Assembly (NCBI GenBank): GCA_902767025.1
Contig: CACXFZ010000177.1
Coordinates: forward strand, 1-5,461
Direction: 5' to 3'
Origin: an uncultured Coriobacteriaceae bacterium
GTDB taxonomy: Bacteria; Actinomycetota; Coriobacteriia; Coriobacteriales; Eggerthellaceae
Length of the DNA: 5,461 nucleotides
The notes beneath the pieces were generated by a model. It was given only the letters and a program-made list of their open reading frames with translations. It was not told the DNA's origin and did no database searches. Positions 1 through 5,122 of the stretch are shown here, piece by piece. The first letter of the stretch is position 1, and each line of letters starts with the position of its first letter. A program made the position numbers and the translations under genes.

Positions 1-138
1 CTCCGGCCTGCGGCCTCCGCTCAGGATGACGGGGTGGGGGCACTTCGGCCGCCGCCCATCGTCCTGAGCCGCCGCCCTGTCCCGGGCCGCCTCTGCCATC
101 CTGGGCCGCCCCTTTTGTCATCCAGAGGAGCGAAGCGA

Positions 139-173
139 CGAAGGATCTCCGCCTCTGCTGGGGAGATCCTTCG
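139..173. repeat. Perfect inverted repeat (12-bp stem, 11-base loop)
   Basis: CGAAGGATCTCC at 139-150 is the exact reverse complement of 162-173, with the loop at 151-161. Outer arms also match: GTCATCC at 117-123 against GGATGAC at 198-204. The whole 117-204 segment therefore resembles a REP-like palindromic unit. On the minus strand it lies about 130 bases past the trpB stop, but no U-run follows the stem, so it is not a convincing intrinsic terminator. It could stabilise the 3' end of the trpB mRNA; that is inference. Confidence 0.7.
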
Positions 174-192
174 ACTCCGGCCTGCGGCCTGC

Positions 193-290
193 GCTCAGGA
201 TGACGGGGTGGGGGCACTTCGGCCTGCGCTCAGGATGACGGGGTGGGGGCGCTGCGGCCTCCGCTCAGGATGACGCGGGGGCGCGCAGCG
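193..290. repeat. 35-bp tandem repeat, about 2.7 copies
   Basis: Three successive copies begin at 193, 228 and 263, so the period is exactly 35 bases. Each starts GCTCAGGATGAC, continues into a G-run, and ends in a GGCCT-type segment. The third copy is degenerate (GACGCGGGG in place of GACGGGGTGGGG) and fades into the region just after the trpB stop codon. A further copy at 19 is separated from the array by the inverted-repeat segment. Confidence 0.75.
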
Positions 291-305
291 TCGCAGTGCC
301 TCCCC

Positions 306-1724
306 TTAGAGGGTAGGGATGGTTGCAAACCCTCTCTGCAGGTCTTCGTCGGTAGGAATGTAGTCGGTCATGGTGCCGTTGAGGTAGGCCTCGTAGGCGT
401 ACATGTCGAAGTACCCGGTGCCGGTAAGACCGAACAGAATCACTTTCTCTTCGCCAGTTTCTTTGCACTTGAGCGCTTCGTCGATGGCCACGCGGATGGC
501 ATGGCTGCTCTCGGGTGCGGGCAAAGTGCCTTCCACGCGCGCAAACTGCACGGCGGCTTCGAACACGCTGGATTGTTCCACGGCGCGAGCTTCGTCCAGG
601 AAGCCGTCGTGGTAGAGCTGCGAGAGGATGGGGCTCATGCCGTGGTAACGCAGACCGCCCGCGTGGTTGGGGCTGGGCATGAAACCATTGCCCAGCGTAT
701 ACATCTTGGCAAGCGGGGTAATTTGGCCTGAATCGCAGAAGTCGTAGGCGAACTTGCCGCGCGTCATGCTCGGGCAGCTTGCCGGCTCCACAGCGATGAA
801 GTGCGGGGCTTTGTTGCCCAGCAGCTTGTCACGCATAAATGGTGCCATCAAGCCACCCATGTTCGAGCCGCCGCCAGCGCAGCCGATGACGATGTCGGGG
901 TAGATGCCCAGCTTGTCCAGGGCGGCCTTCGCTTCCAGGACGATGACCGACTGATGGATGAGCACCTGGTTGAGCACGCTGCCCAGCACGTAGCGATAGC
1001 CATCGCTTTTCACGGCCACTTCCACCGCTTCGCTGATGGCCGTGCCCAGGCTGCCCGAATGGTCTTCGAACTGCTCCAGAATCTTGCGGCCTACTTCGGT
1101 GGGGTCGGATGGCGAGGGCACGATGGATGCCCCATAGGTTTCGATGACAGCGCGGCGGAAGGGTTTCTGCTCGTAGCTGCAGCGCACCATGTACACCTTG
1201 CAATCAAGGTCGAAGAAGCTGCATGCCATCGACAATGCAGTGCCCCATTGGCCAGCGCCCGTTTCGGTGGTTACTCCCTTGAGTCCTTGGGCCTTGGCGT
1301 AGTAGGCCTGCGCGATAGCCGAGTTCAGCTTGTGCGATCCAGACGTGTTGCCACCTTCGAACTTGTAGTAGATCTTTGCTGGCGTATCCAGCAGCTTTTC
1401 CAAGAAGGTAGCGCGCACCAAGGGGCTGGGGCGGTACATCTTATAGAACTCGCGGATCTCTTCGGGGATGGGAATGAATGCGTCGGTGTCGTTGAGCTCT
1501 TGCTTGGCCAGTTCCGTGCAGAATACCGGCTCCAGGTCTTCGAGCGTGGCCGCTTTGCCCGTGGCTGGGTTGATGATGGGCCGGTGATCGGTTTTCATGT
1601 CGGCCCGCACGTTGTAGTAGTGCGTGGGAATCTCGTCTTCGTCCAGGTAGATCTTGTAGGGATCGTTGCCCCGCGCACTCATGGCGCCCCGGTTGTCCAG
1701 CATGTCGTTGATCGTCGTTGCCAT
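306..1724 (-). CDS. trpB: TrpB2-type tryptophan synthase beta-like PLP enzyme
   Basis: This 472-residue cytoplasmic enzyme uses pyridoxal phosphate. The family joins indole and L-serine (or O-phosphoserine in some TrpB2 members) to make L-tryptophan. Visible landmarks are: the cofactor lysine in G-S-H-K (Lys132); the ETGAGQWG loop with Glu154, where Trp160 replaces the His of classical TrpB1 and marks the TrpB2 branch; the phosphate-binding GGGSN loop (284-288); and LTGTG near 433-437, with Thr434 where TrpB1 has the cofactor-ring Ser. The protein is longer than TrpB1 (about 400 residues), as expected for TrpB2. The start was chosen because AGGAG lies at 1731-1735, six bases from the ATG; the frame stays open 60 codons further upstream, but that stretch is the riboswitch leader. 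No trpA is in the window, so a salvage role using free indole is plausible. Function is inferred from motifs. Confidence 0.93.
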   Translation of the reverse strand: MATTINDMLDNRGAMSARGNDPYKIYLDEDEIPTHYYNVRADMKTDHRPIINPATGKAATLEDLEPVFCTELAKQELNDTDAFIPIPEEIREFYKMYRPSPLVRATFLEKLLDTPAKIYYKFEGGNTSGSHKLNSAIAQAYYAKAQGLKGVTTETGAGQWGTALSMACSFFDLDCKVYMVRCSYEQKPFRRAVIETYGASIVPSPSDPTEVGRKILEQFEDHSGSLGTAISEAVEVAVKSDGYRYVLGSVLNQVLIHQSVIVLEAKAALDKLGIYPDIVIGCAGGGSNMGGLMAPFMRDKLLGNKAPHFIAVEPASCPSMTRGKFAYDFCDSGQITPLAKMYTLGNGFMPSPNHAGGLRYHGMSPILSQLYHDGFLDEARAVEQSSVFEAAVQFARVEGTLPAPESSHAIRVAIDEALKCKETGEEKVILFGLTGTGYFDMYAYEAYLNGTMTDYIPTDEDLQRGFATIPTL

Positions 1725-1813
1725 TGTCGTCTCCTGTTCTGCCAGCTTGGCGTGCCGGCATCGTTCGCATCTCTGATGGAAGATGCCTTGTCCTTGTGGG
1801 AGACTCGGGCAAC

Positions 1814-1852
1814 AAAAAAGCCCTTGTCTCCTTCTTTTGCAGGGACAAGAGC
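1814..1852 (-). terminator. T-box leader intrinsic terminator
   Basis: On the minus strand GCUCUUGUC (1852-1844) pairs with GACAAGGGC (1828-1820) in a 9-bp stem, followed at once by UUUUUU (1819-1814). The 5' arm is shared with the 3' strand of the T-box antiterminator (1852-1839), so the two folds exclude each other. Charged tRNA-Trp should leave this terminator formed and stop transcription about 90 bases before the trpB start. Confidence 0.88.
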
Positions 1853-2074
1853 CGTATGCTCCTGCGGTGCCACCGCTGCTTGGTACGTTTCCGCACCCAC
1901 TCATGAAGCGCCATCACGCCTCTGCCGTTCACGCCGGCTTACGTCCAAGACTACTCTCTTGCCGATTTCGCCCCAGCCCTCAAGGGCCCATCCATAGGTT
2001 CGCTTTCCGCCAGGCTTCCACCATCCCCGGCTCTCTGTAGGTGCGCCACCCAGGCACTTCCCTCTCACAGGTGT
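1814..2074 (-). promoter_or_regulatory. T-box riboswitch, predicted tRNA-Trp specific
   Basis: All pieces read on the minus strand. Stem I distal part: the AGAGAG motif (2036-2031), then GCCGGG (2031-2026) pairing with CCUGGC (2014-2009) around the loop GAUGGUGGAAG. Lower Stem I: CGC 2045-2043 with GCG 2003-2001, GGU 2050-2048 with ACC 1999-1997. The 3' side of the bulge then reads UAUGGAU, giving the specifier UGG (Trp) at 1994-1992 followed by the usual A. Further hairpins are CAAGA/UCUUG (1961-1946) and Stem III GGUGCG-GAAA-CGUACC (1897-1882). The antiterminator has A1 (1879-1873 with 1844-1839), the bulge UGGCACC (1872-1866) and an 8-bp A2 (1865-1858 with 1852-1845). UGGC would pair with a GCCA end, matching the G discriminator of bacterial tRNA-Trp. 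The 5' boundary is inferred from the promoter. Pairing was done by eye. Confidence 0.88.
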
Positions 2075-2080
2075 AGCGCC

Positions 2081-2109
2081 ACTGTAGCCGAGCGCGCGGG
2101 ACGCGTCAA
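2081..2109 (-). promoter_or_regulatory. Promoter for the T-box/trpB transcript
   Basis: On the minus strand TTGACG (2109-2104; 5 of 6 to the sigma-70 consensus) is followed after 17 bases by TACAGT (2086-2081; 4 of 6). The start of transcription would fall near A2074, giving a leader of about 350 bases that contains the entire T-box. It lies 50 bases past the transporter stop codon, so trpB appears to have its own promoter. Confidence 0.7.
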
Positions 2110-2123
2110 CCCCGCAATTGCCT

Positions 2124-2144
2124 CAGTGCCGGATTCGGCAGGCT
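2124..2144 (-). other. Weak hairpin after the transporter gene
   Basis: TGCCG (2127-2131) and CGGCA (2136-2140) form a 5-bp stem with a 4-base loop, shortly past the stop of the transporter gene. No U-run follows on the minus strand. It may be a 3'-end hairpin, but it is a poor intrinsic terminator, and readthrough into the trpB leader cannot be excluded. Confidence 0.3.
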
Positions 2145-2159
2145 CATGAACCGTTTGCG

Positions 2160-3062
2160 TCACCTTGTGTGGAGAAGCGCGGGACGCCTGCGGGTGTGCG
2201 GGGCGGTGCCCCTGGCCCCGGCGAGCTCGCAGAACACGGCACCTGCGATGACGAGCGCAGCACCCAGCCATTGCGCCGGCTCGAACGCCTCGTGCAGCAG
2301 TATGGCCGAGAACACGACGGCGGAGAGTGGCTCCAGGTAACTGAGGGCGGCCACGGAACGGGTGGGGAGCTTGGTGATCGATGTGAAGTAGAGCAGGCAG
2401 CCGAAGCCGGTGTTGACGAAGCCGAGCATGAGCATGGGGGCGACATCCGCGCCGGTGGGCATGGTCAGGGGCATGCGCGCCACGACGATGGACACCGCCA
2501 CGGCAGCGGCCGCCGACGAGAGCTGCACGAGCGTGCGCTCCAGGCCGCCGCCGGCATGCGCCTTCTTGCTCAGCGCCACCATCACGGCGTAGCAGCCTGC
2601 CGACGCCATGCCCCAGGCGAGGCCGAGCAGGTTGACGTGCCCGGCTTCGCCCGCACCGTTGATGAGCGCGGTGCCAACGAGCACCACGGCCAGGCCGGCA
2701 GCGGTGGCCACGCCGATGCGCTCTTTGAACAGCAGGGGGGAGGCGGCCACCAGGATGGCGGGGCCCAGCGCGTAGAGCAGCGAGGCATGGGCCACGCCCA
2801 GCTCGTGGTAGGCCAGGTACAAGAAGATCCATCCCAGGCCCAGCGCGCATCCCGACCCGGCCACGAAGGCGAGGTCGCGGGGGCTCTTGTGCAGGGTGAA
2901 CGTGCTGCGCGTGGCCAGGAACACCACCAGCAGCATCACCGAGGCCAGCGACGTGCGCACCAGTGCGATCTGCCCGCTGGGCGCATCGATGGCGCTTGCC
3001 ACGACGCCGTTCGACCCGAACAGGAAAAGCGATGCCAAGTATGTGAAGTACGCCTTGTTCAT
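2160..3062 (-). CDS. EamA/DMT-family transporter
   Basis: This is a 300-residue inner-membrane protein of the drug/metabolite transporter superfamily, with about ten hydrophobic helices in two homologous halves (roughly residues 4-134 and 146-280). Typical EamA stretches are ALGPAILVAASPLLFKERI (98-116) in the first half and SYLEPLSAVVFSAILLHE (241-258) in the second, each ending in the family's acidic residue (Glu114, Glu258). The C-terminal tail (from about 284) is basic and probably cytoplasmic. Family members usually export amino acids or other small metabolites; nothing here identifies the substrate. The start at MNKAYF was preferred because it begins right before the first helix; the 35 residues upstream would overlap the divergent regulator's promoter. 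The ribosome site is weak (GATGG). The LysR-type gene across an 87-base gap is its likely regulator. Confidence 0.88.
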   Translation of the reverse strand: MNKAYFTYLASLFLFGSNGVVASAIDAPSGQIALVRTSLASVMLLVVFLATRSTFTLHKSPRDLAFVAGSGCALGLGWIFLYLAYHELGVAHASLLYALGPAILVAASPLLFKERIGVATAAGLAVVLVGTALINGAGEAGHVNLLGLAWGMASAGCYAVMVALSKKAHAGGGLERTLVQLSSAAAAVAVSIVVARMPLTMPTGADVAPMLMLGFVNTGFGCLLYFTSITKLPTRSVAALSYLEPLSAVVFSAILLHEAFEPAQWLGAALVIAGAVFCELAGARGTAPHTRRRPALLHTR

Positions 3063-3090
3063 GCATCCATCATCGCGTATTCTTAGGCTG

Positions 3091-3120
3091 TTGAAAAGCG
3101 GAAATAACACAACGTAGACT
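3091..3120 (+). promoter_or_regulatory. Candidate promoter of the LysR-type gene
   Basis: TTGAAA (3091-3096; 5 of 6) and TAGACT (3115-3120; 4 of 6) are 18 bases apart. The start would be near 3127, leaving a short leader that carries the GGGGAGG ribosome site (3140-3146) before ATG 3150. The imperfect inverted repeat GTT-N13-AAC (3090-3108) overlaps the -35 and could be a LysR operator, but it is weak. No clear promoter is seen for the divergent transporter. Confidence 0.5.
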
Positions 3121-3149
3121 TGCAGAAAATGCAACGATTGGGGAGGCTC

Positions 3150-4028
3150 ATGGAAACGGGAGCACACAAGTACCGCGCCTTCGTCACCGCTGTGGACACG
3201 GGCAGCTTCGCGGCGGCGGCCCAGGCGATGGACTACTCGATATCAAGCGTGAGCCGCATGGTGGCCGACCTGGAGGCGGAGTGCGGACTGTCGTTGCTCG
3301 AGCGCGGCCATGCCGGGGTCATCCCCACGACGGACGGCAACCTGCTGCTGCCCCATGCGCGCCAGGTGCTCGCCGAATGCGACCGGTTCACCCAGGCCGC
3401 CAACGACATCGCCGGCGTGGAGGCGGGCACGGTGCGCATCGGCACGTTTTCCAGTGTGGCAACGTACTGGCTGCCCCCTGTGCTGCGCGAGTTCTCGTCG
3501 CTGCATCCCGCCATCGACTTCGAGCTGCTGATGGGCGACTACAACGAAATAGAATCATGGATCCACGACGGTCGCGTCGACCTGGGCTTTTTGCGCGAGC
3601 CCGCCTGCCTGGACTTCGCGCGCGTGCCGGTGGTGGGCGATAGGCTGGTGGCGGTGGTGCCGCGCGGGCACCGCAAGGCGAAGGCGAGGAAGTTTCCCGT
3701 GAAGGACTTCGAGCGCGAGCCGTTCATCGCGTTGGAGCGGGACGGGGACACGGAAGGCGCCGCCCTGCTCCAGGAACACGGCATCCAGGTTGCCCCGGCG
3801 TATTCGATCTGGGACGACTACGCCATCATGGCGATGATCGAGTCGGGCCTGGGCCTGGCGCTGCTGCCCTTGCTGATCATGCGCCGCAACCCCTTCGATG
3901 TGGTCCCCATCCCGCTCGACGTTCCCGCCGACCGCACCGTCTGGGCGGTGTGGGAACAGGGCCGGGCGCTCTCGTCGGCCGCGGCGGCGTTCGTGGAACT
4001 GGTGCGCGAGCGGGCCGAGTGCGCCTAG
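3150..4028 (+). CDS. LysR-family transcriptional regulator
   Basis: This is a 292-residue DNA-binding protein. An N-terminal winged helix-turn-helix (about 5-64) carries the usual pattern: FVTAVDTGSFAAAAQAM, then SISSVSRMVADLE as recognition helix, then a wing ending GVIPTTDGNLLLPHA. A periplasmic-binding-like effector domain follows (about 93-285), starting at VRIGTFSSVATYWLPP, with GLGLALLP (233-240) typical of the second subdomain. The length is normal for the family. The start at 3150 was chosen for the GGGGAGG at 3140-3146 (spacing tight, three bases); an in-frame ATG at 3129 and TTG at 3120 have no ribosome site and fall at or before the predicted transcript start. It is divergent from the EamA transporter and is likely its regulator and perhaps its own repressor. 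The effector is unknown. Confidence 0.9.
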   Translation: METGAHKYRAFVTAVDTGSFAAAAQAMDYSISSVSRMVADLEAECGLSLLERGHAGVIPTTDGNLLLPHARQVLAECDRFTQAANDIAGVEAGTVRIGTFSSVATYWLPPVLREFSSLHPAIDFELLMGDYNEIESWIHDGRVDLGFLREPACLDFARVPVVGDRLVAVVPRGHRKAKARKFPVKDFEREPFIALERDGDTEGAALLQEHGIQVAPAYSIWDDYAIMAMIESGLGLALLPLLIMRRNPFDVVPIPLDVPADRTVWAVWEQGRALSSAAAAFVELVRERAECA

Positions 4029-4957
4029 CTTGCCTGTTCCAGCGATGCGCGGCTGTCCGCACGGTACTGCTTGGGCGTGCAGCCGTACTTGCGCATGAAG
4101 ACGCGGTTGAAGTAGCTCTGCTGGGTGAACCCGCAGGCGAGCGAGATCCGCGAGATCGTGTCGTCGGTGCTCTCGAGCAGGCGTGCGGCCGCTTCCAGGC
4201 GGTACTGGTTCAAGAACTCCACCGGGGACGTGTCGAGCAGGTCGCGGAACATGTTCGAGCACTTCGAGCGGCTGACGCCGCCGGCGGACGCGATGTCCTC
4301 GAGCGTGATGCGCTCGGCGAAGTGGCTGTAGATGAACGAGGTCATGGCGCGCAGCGTTGCCGCGTCCGAGCTGGCCGCATGCAGCACGTGCTCGGCCGCC
4401 AGGGCCTGTTGGCGCAGGTAGACCTGCTTGAACACCAGATGCACCAGGGCGATCACCTCCAGTTCGTAGGCGGGCGGGCGCGTGGCATGCAGGTCCATGA
4501 TCTGGTTCATGAGCTGGCACACCTCGCCGGCGCTGCCCGTGCAGTCGGTGCCCAGCAGGTAGTCGAGCGATTCGTCTTCCAACACGGGGGCGATGAAGCG
4601 CTCGTAGACGGCGTCGTCGCGCGTGAGCTGCGCGGGGTCGATGATCATCACGCTGTAGCGGCAATGGCTGTTGTCCACGTCGAGCGCGCGGTGCATGCGC
4701 CTGCCGTTGATCAGGCAGACGTCCCCGGCCTGCAGCGTGTGGGCCGACTCGTTGACGTGGCAGACCATCGAGCCTTGCTCCACGCGCACGATCTCGATGC
4801 CGTCGTGCCAATGCATCAGCGGATTGTGCTGCTGCGTGCTGCCCAGCCGTTCTTCGCGCGCGAACACGGGGGAGAGGCCGTCTCGGCAGCAGGTGGCCCC
4901 GGTTGCGGCATGCGATATATCCACGTCGTGCGTGCGCTTGTCTGCGGTGACGGTCAT
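4025..4957 (-). CDS. AraC-family transcriptional regulator with cupin-like sensor
   Basis: This is a 310-residue one-component regulator. The N-terminal half looks like a cupin-type sensor: HWHDGIEIVRVEQG (49-62) and LQAGDVCLINGRRMHR (75-90). The C-terminal AraC domain (about 200-300) has two helix-turn-helix units: the first near 217-238 (TLEDIASAGGVSRSKCSNMF) and the second near 267-289, followed by the signature FNRVFMRKYGCTPKQYR (283-299). The start was set by AAGGAG at 4965-4970, seven bases from the ATG; a start ten codons upstream lacks such a site. It converges on the LysR gene and shares the CTAG stop with it; it is divergent from a peroxiredoxin, its most likely target besides itself. 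The protein has ten cysteines, more than usual for a regulator. The ligand cannot be named; histidines at 49 and 51 suggest, but do not prove, a metal or small-ligand pocket. Confidence 0.9.
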   Translation of the reverse strand: MTVTADKRTHDVDISHAATGATCCRDGLSPVFAREERLGSTQQHNPLMHWHDGIEIVRVEQGSMVCHVNESAHTLQAGDVCLINGRRMHRALDVDNSHCRYSVMIIDPAQLTRDDAVYERFIAPVLEDESLDYLLGTDCTGSAGEVCQLMNQIMDLHATRPPAYELEVIALVHLVFKQVYLRQQALAAEHVLHAASSDAATLRAMTSFIYSHFAERITLEDIASAGGVSRSKCSNMFRDLLDTSPVEFLNQYRLEAAARLLESTDDTISRISLACGFTQQSYFNRVFMRKYGCTPKQYRADSRASLEQAS

Positions 4958-4987
4958 CGTCGAACTCCTTTTCCTTCGTGTGGTCAT

Positions 4988-5015
4988 ACGATAGCACGTG
5001 CATAGTAAATAACAA
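4988..5015 (-). promoter_or_regulatory. Candidate promoter of the AraC-family gene
   Basis: On the minus strand TTGTTA (5015-5010) and TATCGT (4993-4988) are 16 bases apart, placing a start about 25 bases before the ATG. Both boxes are only fair matches and the AT-rich surroundings offer alternatives (for example TACTAT at 5007-5002). The spacer contains the palindrome GCACGTGC (4994-5001). Confidence 0.3.
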
Positions 5016-5088
5016 TATAAATGGTAAATAGTGCTAAGAAACTAGCAGAAAGTGTTATACATAACGCCAAATATAGTGCATACTGCTA
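4992..5088. promoter_or_regulatory. Repeated GCTA motifs in the AraC/peroxiredoxin control region
   Basis: A hexamer of the form (G/C)TGCTA occurs four times with alternating orientation: TAGCAC at 4992-4997 (minus), GTGCTA at 5031-5036 (plus), TAGCAG at 5043-5048 (minus) and CTGCTA at 5083-5088 (plus). The middle pair forms an imperfect inverted repeat with a 6-base gap. A 10-base direct repeat, AT(A/G)GTAAATA, lies at 5002-5011 and 5021-5030, 19 bases apart. These are plausible binding sites for the neighbouring AraC-family protein; that assignment is inference. Confidence 0.4.
5053..5077 (+). promoter_or_regulatory. Candidate peroxiredoxin promoter and palindromic operator
   Basis: Two -10-like boxes face the peroxiredoxin gene: an extended one, TG-T-TATACA (5053-5061), and TATAGT (5072-5077; 5 of 6). 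Neither has a convincing -35, which would fit an activator-dependent promoter. GTTAT-AC-ATAAC (5054-5065) is a perfect palindrome over the first box and could be an operator. Which box is used cannot be decided by reading. Confidence 0.35.
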
Positions 5089-5122
5089 AACCATGAGAAA
5101 CACCTTCGAGAAAGGAAGCACC

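Larger units (their letters stand above)
1..305. repeat. Gene-free GC-rich intergenic repeat cluster
   Basis: No credible gene lies here; the open frames are low-complexity Arg/Pro/Gly-rich readings of repeats. The stretch is built from variants of the core CTCAGGATGAC followed by GGGGTGGGGG. Four direct copies of the core begin near 19, 193, 228 and 263, and degenerate copies in the opposite sense (TCCTGAGC at 62-69, GCCATCCTGGGC at 95-106, GTCATCC at 117-123) lie between. Bases 1-50 and 175-224 match at 49 of 50 positions (the difference is at 17/191). The array runs off the left edge, so its full size is unknown. It lies directly 3' of trpB. Similar 'CTGAGCG...GAAGGATCT' intergenic units occur in many high-GC genomes, as I recall; no coding or mobile function is visible. 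Confidence 0.8.

Noticed and set aside
139..173. Intrinsic terminator of trpB
   Set aside because: The stem is strong but no U-run follows it on the minus strand.
34..273. Small protein encoded in the left repeat region
   Set aside because: It is read entirely from repeated DNA, has repeated peptide blocks and lacks a ribosome site.
1..290. CRISPR array
   Set aside because: Repeats of period 35 are contiguous, without unique spacers of regular length, and no cas gene is present.
1725..1904. 60-codon N-terminal extension of TrpB
   Set aside because: This stretch is the T-box antiterminator, terminator and ribosome site; the extension is Cys/Arg-rich and unlike TrpB.
801..1997. 398-codon plus-strand open frame antisense to trpB
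   Set aside because: It is a shadow of trpB and its leader; the minus strand encodes an intact enzyme with catalytic motifs, and this translation resembles no family.
2065..3066. 333-codon minus-strand frame overlapping the EamA gene
   Set aside because: Arg/Ala/Gly/His-rich composition is typical of an off-frame reading of high-GC DNA; the EamA frame gives a coherent membrane protein.
3950..5005. 351-codon plus-strand frame opposite the AraC gene
   Set aside because: A shadow of the AraC gene with no recognisable domain.
3555..5015. 486-codon minus-strand frame across the LysR and AraC genes
   Set aside because: Off-frame, Arg-rich, without domain features, and it spans two well-supported genes on opposite strands.
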